64,000 nt of DNA, taken from Paramecium tetraurelia (Eukaryota > Ciliophora > Oligohymenophorea > Peniculida > Parameciidae). The notes beneath the pieces were generated by a model. It did no database searches. It was not told the DNA's origin and saw only the letters and a program-made list of their open reading frames with translations. The DNA is taken from positions 4,159 through 68,158 of the forward strand of contig NW_001799012.1 in the NCBI RefSeq assembly GCF_000165425.1. Direction: 5' to 3'. Below, piece after piece: positions 14,293-25,670 of the stretch. The translations under genes and the position numbers were made by a program. How positions within the stretch are numbered: the first letter of the stretch is position 1; each line of letters starts with the position of its first letter.

Positions 14293-16187
14293 TCAATATT
14301 TGGCTTTCTTAGTTTATACCATCTTTAGCATTGTTTATTAAGTTAAATTTGAATATTAAGAAGGATTCAATTATTATTACTGTTATCCATCAAGCGAAAA
14401 TACGGAATTCATACCTCCTTATGTATTATTATTAACAACTATTTAACACAACTACTTGGAACCATAAGAATTGTATGATATGCTTTTAGTAGCTTCCTTT
14501 GCTTAATTTAAATCCTATATGATTCCAGCACATTCTAAGACAACTTTATTGTTTTTTTTCGATATTTGTATCGTCATATCATCGAGTAATCTTTAGGCAT
14601 CTTCAAAATTATTTTATTCACAAGCTCTCTTTGCATCATCAATTGCTTATGTTCCTTTTACTCTCATATATTGAGAATACACGTCTATGTTTTCCTCAAT
14701 AACTCCTACATTCTCATTCTCATTAAATAGAGTTAAGTTCAGGGCAGCAGATTTTTGAATAATCTCTCCACTTAAAGGATCTTTCAATTTTAAACGGGCT
14801 TCAAGTACCTTTACAACTCTTTCTTGATCTTAAATTTTAGAATAAATATAAGGTATCTAAATTTCAAATACAAAATCCTTTCTTGTACCTGATGCTAATT
14901 GAGGTATATTTATTTCATAGGCATGTTCTCTCTTTTTCCACATATTCCCATATGTTTTTGAAATCTATACATCTTACAGAGGTTTTGTTAATGTTAAAGA
15001 AAGACTTATTTAAATTTATTCTGCTATCACAGAAACTATTCCTCCTAAAGCATGGGCAAAAAATTCATCTAATAATGTGATATCCTTAACATAATAAAAA
15101 TTTCCATTCTTTAAATTACTTATAGATGTCATCATTTATGCATCATGATCATCACCAAACCCAAATGTTGAGATTGTAAAAACTTCCTTAACATGTCTAA
15201 TTTAATCAGATATCTCAAACAGGGCGTCTCCATCATGTCCATCGGATAGCAAAAAAACAGAGGTCACATTGTTTCTATAGACCTTTTCCTTTAATTATTT
15301 AAATGCTATATAAGTAGCACTTGAAATTTTGGTCAATCCTTCTGCACTGATTTATGAAATAACTGCTTGAAAATATTGTTTATTTTTCTCTGTTAAACAC
15401 TTTAATGGAGTTAGTCTTTATGCATGTTCATTAAAAGTAATGATTTGTAGTCGGTCTTGTTCGCCTAAAAAATCAAGTAGTAGTAATAAGCTTTTTTTAA
15501 CCATATTTATATTGTCTCCGCTCATGCTCATACTTTTGTCTATTAAGCAGATCTAACGTAAATGATAATAAATACCAAATCAATTCCAATAGTTCTTTCA
15601 GTCATTTCTGTTTAATTTTCTTTTGTTTTAATACTTATCATTGCAGGAATATACTCTGATTTATAATTTGATACTTTGCAACTAGTTCTAAGGGAATTGA
15701 TTTCAAAAGCAATAGATGATTATAAATCATATTTGTTTTTGTTTTATAATTTTGCACTTTGTTTTTGGATCAATTGTTCATCGTCATCACATCTTGGTAT
15801 TTTCTGTATGTATTTATAATTCATTCTCATTTAAGGAGTCAACATTTACATCTGAGGTTAGAATTAATCTGGAAACTGAATAGTACTTTAATTGTCTTTA
15901 TATAAATTATTTTTTAATTTTGGAAGAGTATTTTGTTGAGTATTTTATTAAGAAGGCTGAAATCTTAAAAGATTGCTTAATTGAACCTAATCTCCAATCT
16001 AGTGAAATTAGTTATTAAACATAAATTCTTGAACTTTATTGTTTTACTTGAAAGTAGGCATTCGATCCCAATTTACATTATTCTTCTGCTAATGCTACAT
16101 CATACCAGAAAATCTTTCCGTATCTATATTTTTGAATATGTTTTGATTCATTTAAATATTCTGATTTTTCAATCCATTTAGAGTCAT
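14293..16187 (-). CDS. von Willebrand A-domain protein
   Basis: A 623-residue model with one 23-nt intron just before the MIDAS motif; length minus intron is a multiple of three. The vWA domain begins at about residue 215 with GIDL-ICLIDKSMSMSG, giving a complete DxSxS metal-binding MIDAS (about 15521-15550). It continues LLLLLDFLGEQDRLQIITFN, then a TYIAFKQL helix and FLLSDGHDGD. This arrangement matches the vWA proteins related to plant WAV3/RING-type vWA proteins, although no RING is visible here. The N-terminal 200 residues are Gln/Asn-rich. The C-terminal region contains DDAKRACEQNNFEDAQRLLDD and a Gln-rich tail. The frame stays open upstream of the chosen ATG (16187), so the true start may lie further out. 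The domain probably mediates protein-protein binding. Confidence 0.85.
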
Positions 16188-16760
16188 CTTTTGTGGCAAT
16201 AAATTCTGTAAGTTATAGTCAAATTTGCTTGAAGAATTGTCCCTTACATCTCTATTTTTCGCTTTTAGGACCTTCCTGTGTTTGTGTCTAAAGTTAAGCT
16301 TGGATATTGTTCATAGAACTGATTATTAATATATTTAAATATAGAGAAGAGAAGTTTCAATTTTATTCTTTTTATATTTAAATCTGATGATTTCGGATCG
16401 TATTATAATATATTTTATTAAACTTAATGATTTGTTCATTTACAATTATGGTAATCATTTTGATTCCTTTTACTCCCCAAGTCCTTTGCTTATTTAAGAA
16501 ATTATAGATATAAAATAGAGTAGAGGGAATGATTTTAGAATTTAATCATAAGAGTAATTATTGCAATTCTTAATAATTATTTGATAGCAATAATCATCAT
16601 AAATTCTATTTTAGTTTTCTCCCTTAATAGCTCCAGCTTTCTGATAGACGAAAATATATTATTGATTTTCTTAGCATTTTCTATTTTGATAGCAATAGCC
16701 CTAATGATTTAATTAATTAATAACATTTAGTTGTAATTAATCTCTAATTTTCAGATCTTT
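16188..16760. other. Intergenic or uncertain 5' region of the vWA gene
   Basis: AT-rich. The minus-strand frame of the vWA gene stays open for about 100 bases above the chosen ATG without another in-frame ATG, so a small first exon could lie here; I could not find a splice that works. Nothing else recognised. Confidence 0.4.
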
Positions 16761-18783
16761 TCATTCCTTAATCAACGTAATACATTGATTCAAATAGATT
16801 TTTTTAACTTAGTAACTCCTCAGCTATTTATTATAATTTAGACTACCAAGGGCTAGATAAAACTCTGGATCATTTTAGTTTTTCTCTAAACCAAACTTTA
16901 GACAAGCGACAGCTTCATTTTTCCTTCCCAACTTCTTTAGTAATTCACCTTAAACAATTTGAATAATTTCTACCTTTTTTATTATAAAACACCACATCAC
17001 TAGGATTTCTTGATATTCCTTCATCCCAACAATGAAGAGCTTTTTCTGCATTTTCTGATAGTGGTATTGTGGAAGCTAACTATTATATTTTAAATACTCT
17101 ATTCATTTTTGCATGATTCATCATCAAATTTATTAGAACCTTCTTAATCTGAACTCCAAGCTTTCTTCAGCTGCTACTAAATTTTCAAGTTTCATTAAAG
17201 CATAACCTAATATTGGATATCAATTTACAATTTTTATTCATAAAACGAAAAATTATGAGGGTTATTCAATATTCCTTGATCCCAACATTGAAGTACTTCT
17301 TCATTTCTTTCCAGTGTCTCTAAGGCTGTAGCTAAATATGTAATTATTAATGATCCTACCTTTTGAATAGTAAAAGTTTTCATTATGAATGTTACTCTGA
17401 ATTCCATCATCCCATACTTTGAGAGCTTCTTCATATCTATGTAATCTCATTAGCACATCAACTAAAGTTTTGATATTCTGCTTACATTTTCCTTCATAAT
17501 AATTAGAAGAATCTTTTTAGATTTCTATTCCACGTTACCAACATTCAAGTTCTTCTTCTACTCTATTCAATCTTTTTAATTAATAAGCTAAAATTCATTA
17601 AAAACTAATTACCTTTACTAAAATAAAATTGATAATCAGTAGGGTTATTTTGGATACCAAATTCAAGACATTCAATACAATCTTAATTTCTTCCTAAGTC
17701 TTGTAATATTTCACCTAATTGTATAAGCACAATTTATAACATTTATAATTATAAAACTCAATCTTAGTTTTATTTTAGCTTATTCCATAATCTAAACAAT
17801 TTATAACTTGTTATTCTTCTCCTAGTTTAAGTAATACATTAACTAAAATATTAAATATTAGTATATCAAATTAAACCTTTTTTAGTATAAAAGCTAATTT
17901 TCTATGGATTTGATTCAATTCCAAACTACATACAATTAGCAACTTCTTAAATTCTATTCAATTTGGTTAAAAGGTTTGCTAATCTTTTATTTAAATTAAG
18001 ATTACAAAAAGCGTCATAAAATTTTAAGGAATTTTAATTTTTTGATAATCCAAACCACCAGCAATCTACTGCTTCTTAATACTTACCTATTGATTCTAAG
18101 TACATTGCTATTTTTCAAGTATGATCAATACATTTTGCATAATAAAAATCTATGTTGTTAATATTATTCATGACTCCCCAATCCCAACATTACAGTATCT
18201 CTTTATCTTTACCTAACTTTTTTAATATATTAGCTAATTGTATTTCATCTTGATTTACTATAGGCAAGATAGTCTCTGATATTATTTAAACATAGAATTT
18301 TCTTTCCTATCATCCAATCCAAATCTTCGCGATCATCTATTAATTTATCAAATTTATTTATAGTTGCTAACCAATCAAGCTAAGATTATTACATTAAAAA
18401 TTATAACTTGAAATTTAAGAAAGCTCAAACTCAACCAAACTACAATTCTTGTTTAAATGCATCCATTTATTTATGCATTCAATGACCTCATTATCTCTAC
18501 CCAATTTCTTTAAAACATTTACTTTATAAATTTATCAAATACTTTTTGCCTTATAAAACTCTATGTTTGTTTGATTCTACTCAATTCCAAAATCCCAGCA
18601 TTTGATTAATTCCTCATAATCATTATTTCTCATTAATGCGGCAGCTACATCTAATGGGGAAATACCTTTTTCTTCATAGAACCTTATATCTTATACATTT
18701 TCTAATATTTTCTAATCCAAAATATTAAGAGCTTCCTTTAATTACCCTTTCTTTTCTAACAGTTTGCCTATTTGTTAGACCAT
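16761..18783 (-). CDS. TPR-repeat protein with one intron per repeat
   Basis: The start is MVQQIGKLLEKKGQLKEALNILD at 18783; the stop is TGA at 16761-16763. The protein is a run of about fifteen TPR-like units with the signature LxxLGRxEEALxCWDxGIxxNPxNxxFYxxKG. As in the gene at 1-1636, each repeat is interrupted by a 22-34 nt intron directly after the KG at the unit's end. Examples decoded: a 34-nt intron near 17850-17885, a 26-nt intron near 17720-17745, a 25-nt intron near 17605-17630 and one near 16950-16975. The last one must use an AAG acceptor to give KKGELLKKLGRKNEA. The two TPR genes differ in consensus (CWDxGI here, WLDKAL there), so they are separate subfamilies. A scaffold role is likely; the partner is unknown. 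Confidence 0.82.
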
Positions 18784-19535
18784 CTATTAATACTTTTTAA
18801 TATTAAATTAGCATAGATTTGTTGATTAATGAATCTTGAAGGATACATCTTTAAAAAAATAAATTTATCAAAAAATATTATTGAATTATTATATTATCAA
18901 TTAAAATTAGCAGATAGGGATATATTTGTGATAATTATAATTTCAACTATAATCTGATATAAATAAAGGATGATTCAAAACCTATAATTTAGATACTGTT
19001 AATAATAAATTTCGTATTTTTATTTCAAAGTTAATTTAAATTATAACTTTAGAATCATTAAAATATTTTTAGAATAACCTGTGAGTTATAATTGATTGTT
19101 CAACTCTCAACAAAACTAAACAATAGTAGGAAAAGAGCCAATTAATTCGAAATTAAATGAAAATTCAGATTTGCATATTTTTTGATATTTGTTTATTCAT
19201 CTATATATGTATTTTAATTTTTTCTCTGAAAATCATGTGAGTGTCTAATTATATTTTATACAAGAGGGTAAATAGATAATTTAATAAAAGTTATATATTT
19301 AGATTGTTTATTAGTGTAAATTAATTCATCAATACATCATCAATGATAATTTAAGCATTAAGAAATAATTAGAATGGTGTTAAAATGAGTTATTATGAAT
19401 GGTATTTGCATTTTAATTATATAAAAATGAGTAATAAGATTCTCTGATGCAAACCGGTTGTTTTGTATTATAAAATTTAATACATAAATTTTAATTCCGG
19501 TGTTCCCTTTTTTAAAAATTAATATCTTAATAAAA
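18784..19535. other. Divergent intergenic region, nothing recognised
   Basis: About 750 AT-rich bases between the 5' ends of the minus-strand TPR gene and the plus-strand CCT gene, so it should hold both promoters. No motif can be assigned. Confidence 0.5.
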
Positions 19536-20279
19536 ATGTTCTAAGTCTAATACGATGTAATTTCAGAGTTCGAACAGGATAGAAACAACAGTTTTTAGGA
19601 TGAGGAATCCAATATCAACATATTCACTTAACATTAACTTGGCTTATTCAAAAAACCAAGTTACTTCGTTGAAAGTGAAGAGTTTAACCTAAAGAATAAT
19701 TGTGAATGTTCTACAGCTGAGTAGACTGAGTCGTCTGAACACTCTGACAACTCTTTTGAGGATATTCCATCACCAAAATTCCCTTCAAAGCAACTTCCTC
19801 CTCCAATTAATGCTGATCAACATTTGTTTAATTTGGAGATGAATTACTATCCAAGCATCTCTCAGGAGAACTTTCTCTTGAATTTCATTAACTAAGAGGA
19901 CCTCCAAAGAATAAAAATTGGTTTAGATTATAAGATTTTGGATGATCCATAAACTTTAAAATTCGAAAATTGGGTTTAATAATTGTGCAACACTAAAGCC
20001 AATCAAAAAGAGATGCAAAGGAAACTGAAAGTAAAGAAATACTTGGAGAAAAAGCACAGCAGAACTAGTTTTGAGAAGAAAGTGCATTATCAGATCAGAT
20101 AGAAGGTGGCAGAGGAGAGACTGAGAATTAAGGGAAGATTCGTCACTTGGAAACAGGTACAATATCAATATATAGTGTAGGCTATTAAAATGTTAGAGAA
20201 ATCGGATACTAAGAGAGAGTGGACTAATAGTGATTACTTCAAAATAAAGATCTTGTTAAATGAAAAGTACGGGCAATGA
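19536..20279 (+). CDS. CCT-domain protein
   Basis: Encodes 247 residues if read straight through, or 239 if a 24-nt GT..AG stretch at 20156-20179 is removed; that stretch is 3n long and has no TGA, so both readings stay in frame. The N-terminal half is acidic and low-complexity. The C-terminal part contains a clear CCT motif (CONSTANS, CO-like, TOC1) at about residues 165-207: KKYLEKKHSRTSFEKKV, then IRQKVAEERLRIKGRFVTWKQ, with the signature basic residues and the RxKGRF core. CCT domains mediate nuclear localisation and DNA or HAP-complex contact in plants and are also found in ciliates and other protists. No B-box or response-regulator domain accompanies it. A nuclear regulatory role is inferred. 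Confidence 0.85.
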
Positions 20280-20506
20280 AAAAGAATTGCAGGTTCTGAT
20301 TTTTCACTTTATTTGTTTATATGTTTTTCATTATAGAATTATAGTTTTTAATGGCATGCTCAAATGTCAATATAAAATTTAAATTGTTCAAATAACTAAG
20401 TAGCTGTTAGAGAATGAGAGTGATGAAAGGAAAGGTATGGTGATGTTGGGAAGCATGCTGAGAGTTTGTTTCTAATTTCATTAATAATTGTTTATAATAA
20501 AATTAA

Positions 20507-21025
20507 ATGAACTCGAACCCTCCTCCTGTGATCATTTTGTATAGGTAGAGTCTCAATGTAATTTAATTTAACTCACATCATAGGACCCAGAGAAGAAGAA
20601 TTTCAGCAAGTTGTGGTAGTAAGAACCGATTGAAGTGAAAGAAGTATGAAATGATTATGATGAGTGAATAGTTTTTTTCAAATTTATTTCAGGCTTTGAA
20701 ATATTCAAAAGATGGTATGGCACATACGATTTTCGAATTGGAGACTAGTGATTCCCATTCTGAGATTTCTGAGATTAATTGGAAAAATTAAGGATTTATT
20801 AGTGAATAGAGTAATTCTATGTAAGAATTGCTAAATATTTTGGAAATAGAGAAATTACCAATACAGTCTGCATTTTTGGAGAACAATTCAATAAATTCAA
20901 TAGCGTATGATATAATTTAAAAGGTTAGATAATTGTGTGAAAGAATGAAAACTCTGAATATCAACGAAGAATTGAGTCACAAAATAAATGATAGCTTTCT
21001 CAAGATTTAAAAACTTCGTAAGTGA
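20507..21025 (+). CDS. Hypothetical protein
   Basis: Starts MNSNPPPVIILYRQSLN and needs a 26-nt intron (about 20557-20582) to join the exon DPEKKNFSKLWQQEPIEVKE. A second intron starting GTATGA near 20645 ends either at TAG (28 nt) or at CAG (49 nt); both keep the frame. The final exon gives ALKYSKDGMAHTIFELE, an acidic Ser-rich stretch, and an amphipathic C-terminus ending FLKIQKLRK before TGA. Total length about 147-154 residues. No family recognised. It follows the CCT gene on the same strand by about 230 bases. Moderate confidence that the locus is coding, lower for the exact exons. Confidence 0.55.
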
Positions 21026-21079
21026 AAAATAAACATTGATTTTTGATACTACAATAAATTTAATATTTAATATTAATTA

Positions 21080-23725
21080 ATGTCCTCGTATCACAGCAGC
21101 GATCCCTACGAATTGTATTATATCACCCATCAATTCCTTTAGTTTACATTATTGCAATGATCAAGACCAACATATTCATGATTAAAACAAATTGTTTATT
21201 GAAAATCTTGTGATTTATGATGTTAAATACTAGGTAAATAAAATAAATCATTCATTCTAGATTCACCATCACAAAACAGTCCTACAAATATTCAATGGCC
21301 AGAATCAACTACTCAAAACTTTATGGGGTAATATCTCCTAATTCCATTGTAGGGTTCTAAGATGTCCAATTTCCCACTCATTCAAACTTGGATTAAATAA
21401 TCAAGGACTCAATTGAAAGCAATCTAGTTGTAACATAATCATAACTAATTCAGCAAACTGTCTATAGTCAGACCTACCCAGGAGGTTAATTATTTAAGAT
21501 TGGATACTAGAAGGAAATCGATGCCTGGTTAATCTATTCTAATAATCTCACTATTGTGGCATAAAAGTCTGATGATTTATCCGAATTTGCATTCCAAAGA
21601 TTTGATTCAGCAGTCTAAGTAGCTGAGTTATGGTTCAATATTTTGAATGAATGTAAATCAATATCTTTATTCTAGTCAGCCAAGAAAAAATTACTAATTT
21701 GAAATTTGATTTTCACAATCGAACTGTGTATGGTCATATCATCAATCAAGAATCTCTGATCTATCACCCTGATGACATTCTACAATTTATTGGCATTGTC
21801 GACGTGAATTTCGAACAATCCCAATAATTATTCTGCTTTTACGGATTACCACATCCAAAAACATCCTAATTCAAATTGCAATTAAAATTACTCTAAAAAC
21901 ACATAGAGAGAATTCAAAGAAGTGATATTGAATTAGAATCAGCAGGAGTTATCCTATATTTCCATGATCAATACTATGTTGTGCACACAGCTGAGTATTT
22001 AATTTACAAACATATTCAATCCATGTTATTGAATGAATAACACATTGAAGGAGACTTTAAATAATTTGTAAAAGCCTTGTAAGTTAAACCCCCTAGACCA
22101 TTTAAGTTTTATGAGAGCATATATGCAGAAGGCATGAAAATTCTGGAAAATTACAATAAGATGGAAAATACTATCAAATTTAATTTTAATGACTTCGTCA
22201 CTATTATCTTGTACAACATCTTCAACAACAAGACTTTCAAATGGAATCAATTAAGTTCTATTAAAGATTATAGAGCCTCTTGGGCATCCTATCAACCAAA
22301 CTCACTAACAAGAATACCAGTTTATACAGGTGAAGATCTCTAAAAGAACCCAGAAAATGTGTTTTTAATTATACCTGTATGTGTTAATGGAGTTGGTGTG
22401 TCAACCTTTGCAAGAACATTTCAATCCTTCTATTCCCAAACCTAAATTGTCAGTGATATCTAAGATGCCAAAATTAGAGACAATTATGTTATTATCCTAG
22501 AACATAATCACACTCCAGAAGAAGCATAGTCCATCCTATCTAGATGTAGTTAATTTTACAACAAAATCATCCTGTATCCATATACCAAAAAGTCTTATAA
22601 TCAATTGAAATTACCTTTTTCATATGAATTGCTTATTACTGCCATGAAAAGAACATGTACTTCTCTAGAAAAAGTTCAATATTTCGTTAAGAAGGCTAAG
22701 ACATTTGAGAATTTTAAAGTAAGCTCACTTTAAGTAAATGGAGTAATTGAATTTCCATTTGTTGATGAAGATCTAAAGATTGATCATGAATACCTCGAGG
22801 ATGACTTATTGGATGTATTTGATAACGATTCAAAAAAGAATTTAAATCAATTCTTTAAGAGTCTCAAAGAGATTCATCTTTAAAATTAGAATAATGATAC
22901 TTTCGATGAGGAAATCAAGAATATTATTCACTAGTTATTCCCCAAAGTCACAAAGATTACTAAGCATCAACCAATTAAAGTAGACGATGTTGTGAGAAAG
23001 GAAAGCGAAGACATAGTAGTTCATGAGAAAAAGAATAAATTACCCAAAAAGGAAAAGCATGTCCAATATGATCCAACTTATTTACCAAATTCACTTAGTT
23101 TCTAACTCAAAGGAGGATACAATATGAAAGATAGAATAAATAGATGGATTTTAGATTGTTTAGTAATTTAATAAATTTAATTATCTTTTAGAATGCAGGT
23201 AATTCACATTTTAAAAATGATGAAGTTTACCAAAAAATTGTTAACATCTTCTAGAAATAGACCTTTGAGAATGGTGAATAGCATTTCATCCCAGAAAAGG
23301 AACTCAAATTAGAGTTATTAACGATCAACTAAAATGATTAGAGTGTTAGATAGTTACCTTATTTCAAAGATTTTGTATAAGACAAAGAAGCAGAAATATT
23401 TATTAAGACCTTGTTTGTGAGTTTTGATGGTTTGATTGCTGGTCTTGCTCATTAAACATCATTGGCATGTTAAAGTCCTTATCCCCACATTCCATTTTAT
23501 TTCAAAAATCTTAAAGTAAGAGACAGTCTTTCTGTGATATCATAAACCATTTTATCAAATCAAGTTCTAAAGTAAGCATTTAAAGATGGACAACTCTCCA
23601 AAGTCACAAACCAACCACTGTTTTCCTCTGAAGACATTAAATACAGAGGCAAGACTTACAGAGTTTATGTAATTTCATTGTAAGATGGCATTAAAGTTAG
23701 TGCCATCTCTACAGATAGATTATGA
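21080..23725 (+). CDS. 837-residue protein with degenerate P-loop; possible tRNA-ligase-like architecture
   Basis: Five introns (28, 27, 25, 23 and 29 nt) are needed to avoid TGA; removing them leaves exactly 838 codons. Visible features: an N-terminal beta-rich region (TVLQIFNGQNQLLKTLWGFQ); a segment with LLFCFYGLPHPKTS-like text following VYGHIINQESLIYHPDD; and about residue 390 a hydrophobic strand plus NGVGVSTFART. That last element looks like a P-loop (GxxGxGKST) in which the Walker lysine has become Val (codon 22398-22400). The C-terminal part has AGLAHQTSLACQSPYPHIPFYF. The order (N-terminal domain, P-loop, C-terminal His-containing domain) recalls plant/fungal tRNA ligase (ligase, kinase, cyclic phosphodiesterase). 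This is a weak, unverified resemblance. Function otherwise unknown. Confidence 0.75.
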
Positions 23726-23790
23726 TGTGAGTATTATAAAAAATACATAAATATAGATTTATATCTGCTTATTTATCTATTTTAATAATG

Positions 23791-24745
23791 TCATTAAGCT
23801 GGTTTTTCAGCTGGTTTCTCAGCTGGTTTTTCAGCTGGCTTCTCACCTTAAGGTTGTTCTTGAGGTTTTTCACCACCTTCTTATGTCTAAGGATTTTATG
23901 CAGCTTCTTCAGCCTTCTTTTTTTCTTCCTCAGCTTTAATTTTATCTTCTTCTTCCTTTTTCAATCTCTCTTCTTCAGCTTTCTTTGCAGCTTCCTCTTC
24001 TGCAATTCTCTTATTCTCTGCTTCTATTTTCTCCCTCTCTTGTCTTTCCTTCTCTTCCTTCTCTTCTTACTCCTTTCTCTTTCTTTCATTTTCTTCTCTA
24101 ATTGCTTCTTGCCTTGCAAATTCCTCTTCCTTCATCCTTATGTAAGCCTAAAAGGTTGGTTTTGATTTCTTTTCAATTGGTTTTTCTTGCTTCTTTTCTT
24201 TGGTTGTGGCATAACCCTTAACATCTTTGCCATTTTAGAGATCATCAAGAAATCTTTTAATTCTCTCCACTGTAGGTGCAACACAAGGAAACAAACCAGA
24301 ATTCTTTTTAGAGTAGATTATCTTGTCTACTTTAGATATTAATGCATTACTTTAATGAGTTATTTCAAATGCTCCGATGGAAGGTTTCTAAATTGAATGA
24401 TTAACTACGCAGAACGAATTTGGAATTGCAGCTTCAACAGCTAGTGTATTAAATAATAACTTATGTTACCATCCTTAAATTCATGATATAATTTTGCATA
24501 TCGAAGTTCGTCATGCTGTGTACAAAACGAATGTGATTTTTAGCAATTGATGCAGACTTCAAAATTAATCACTATTGCATTTGGAGGAATTGGTTTATTA
24601 GATAAGTCTAAGTAATTCTTGGCAGGAGGCTTTTACTACTGTTGGGTTTGTTACTACTGTTACTATTCTTCTTTTGGCTTTTCTTCTCCTTCTTCTTTTG
24701 GTTTCTAGTGATGAATGAAATGGATACTTCTTCAGGAGGTTGCAT
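23791..24745 (-). CDS. Rdx (selenoprotein-W-like) domain protein with charged coiled-coil tail
   Basis: A 300-residue model with two introns (23 and 29 nt); the remaining length is a multiple of three. The N-terminus is Glu/Lys- and Gln-rich (a run of Gln coded by TAA, TAG and CAG). Residues about 45-150 match the thioredoxin-like Rdx fold of the SelW/SelT/SelH family: INFEVCINCQKSHSFC (a CxxC redox-type motif at the end of the first strand), a helix, FCVVNHSIQKPSIGAFEI, then KIIYSKKNSGLFP. The rest is a Lys/Glu coiled coil followed by a proline-rich KPAE repeat at the C-terminus. Cysteine, not selenocysteine, is encoded. A second Rdx-like domain with the same CxxC..H pattern ends the giant protein at 26786-31557. 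Whether either is redox-active is unknown. Confidence 0.8.
23797..23847 (-). repeat. KPAE codon repeat at the gene's 3' end
   Basis: Four near-identical tandem units of about 12 bases encode KPAEKPAEKPAEKPA immediately before the stop. A proline-rich, disordered tail; such units can change copy number by slippage. Confidence 0.75.
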
Positions 24746-24856
24746 TTTTTATTATTTAATTTAATTGTTTCTAGATGTTTTGGAATGTTTAATTATGAAT
24801 AGTTAAAATTTAGAATAATCAAAGTAATTATAATTATTATTAAATAAACATGGAAG

Positions 24857-25634
24857 ATGAGGAGATCTGTTAAAACATACAATAAGGAGATGTAAAGAGT
24901 CTTATCAATATTAAAGTGCTCCAAAAGTGTTATATCTCTAAGGGAATCTTTCAATGATTATCCTTCATTCTAAAATCCTTTTAAATTGCATAATGAAAAA
25001 TATTTAAAACTTTCTAAGTTATTGGAAGAAAAAAATGAGAGTCAGGAAGTGTAAAAGATATTGGAAGAGGGAGAGTTTAATTAGGAGGATGAGTATTATG
25101 CAGCATTTCAAAAAATAGAAGAGAATTATAAAGAAAATAACTTTGCTTAATAAGCTAAGCCAAATTTCTAGACAAAAGTAGCTTATCAATTAACAGATGA
25201 ATATTTGAGACAATTGAAGAGTAGTTAACTTTAATTGTTTGGTTTGATTTATAGCAGCAACAAAATCAATGAGAATATTGGTCATTTTTTGATTCTTAAA
25301 AACCAATAAATAGAATCGATTTTAAGTAAAGATTTTAATAGAATTATCATTTTTAGATGTGTAATAAGAAAATGAGGTAACTTCTGCATTCAAAGAGAAT
25401 GAATTGACTAAATTATGTGCGATTTTGGGATGCGATGAGTTCTTCAATGAGGAGAGAGAAAAACAAGTGGCTTCTTTGAGTTTAAAAACACAATTATACT
25501 TGTTGAAATTTAATAATCAGAGAGGGTTGGTAAGTTGCTAGAACTATGTAAATGGAGTTGCATCACCTATTGGAATCTAGGAGATAACGGTGAGACATTT
25601 CGAAGGAGTGAGACAATACTGGATAAAGTAATGA
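24857..25634 (+). CDS. Hypothetical protein, helical and acidic
   Basis: A 248-residue model with one 31-nt intron near 25330-25360; length minus intron is a multiple of three. Start chosen: MRRSVKTYNKEMQRVLSILK at 24857; an earlier ATG at 24850 in another frame runs into TGA. The middle is acidic and helical (LLEEKNESQEVQKILEEGEF). The C-terminal half is mixed alpha/beta and contains NYVNGVASPIGIQEIT, ending VRQYWIKQ. No family recognised. It converges with the minus-strand coiled-coil gene with only 36 bases between the two stop codons. Confidence 0.65.
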
Positions 25635-25670
25635 GATTAATAATTACAGTATGTAATCGTAATTTAATTA

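Noticed and set aside
23788-24165. Plus-strand ORF rich in Leu/Phe/Ser that looks like a membrane protein
   Set aside because: It is the complement of the Lys/Glu-rich coiled coil of the minus-strand Rdx gene; poly-Lys/Glu codons read backwards give Leu/Phe/Ser.
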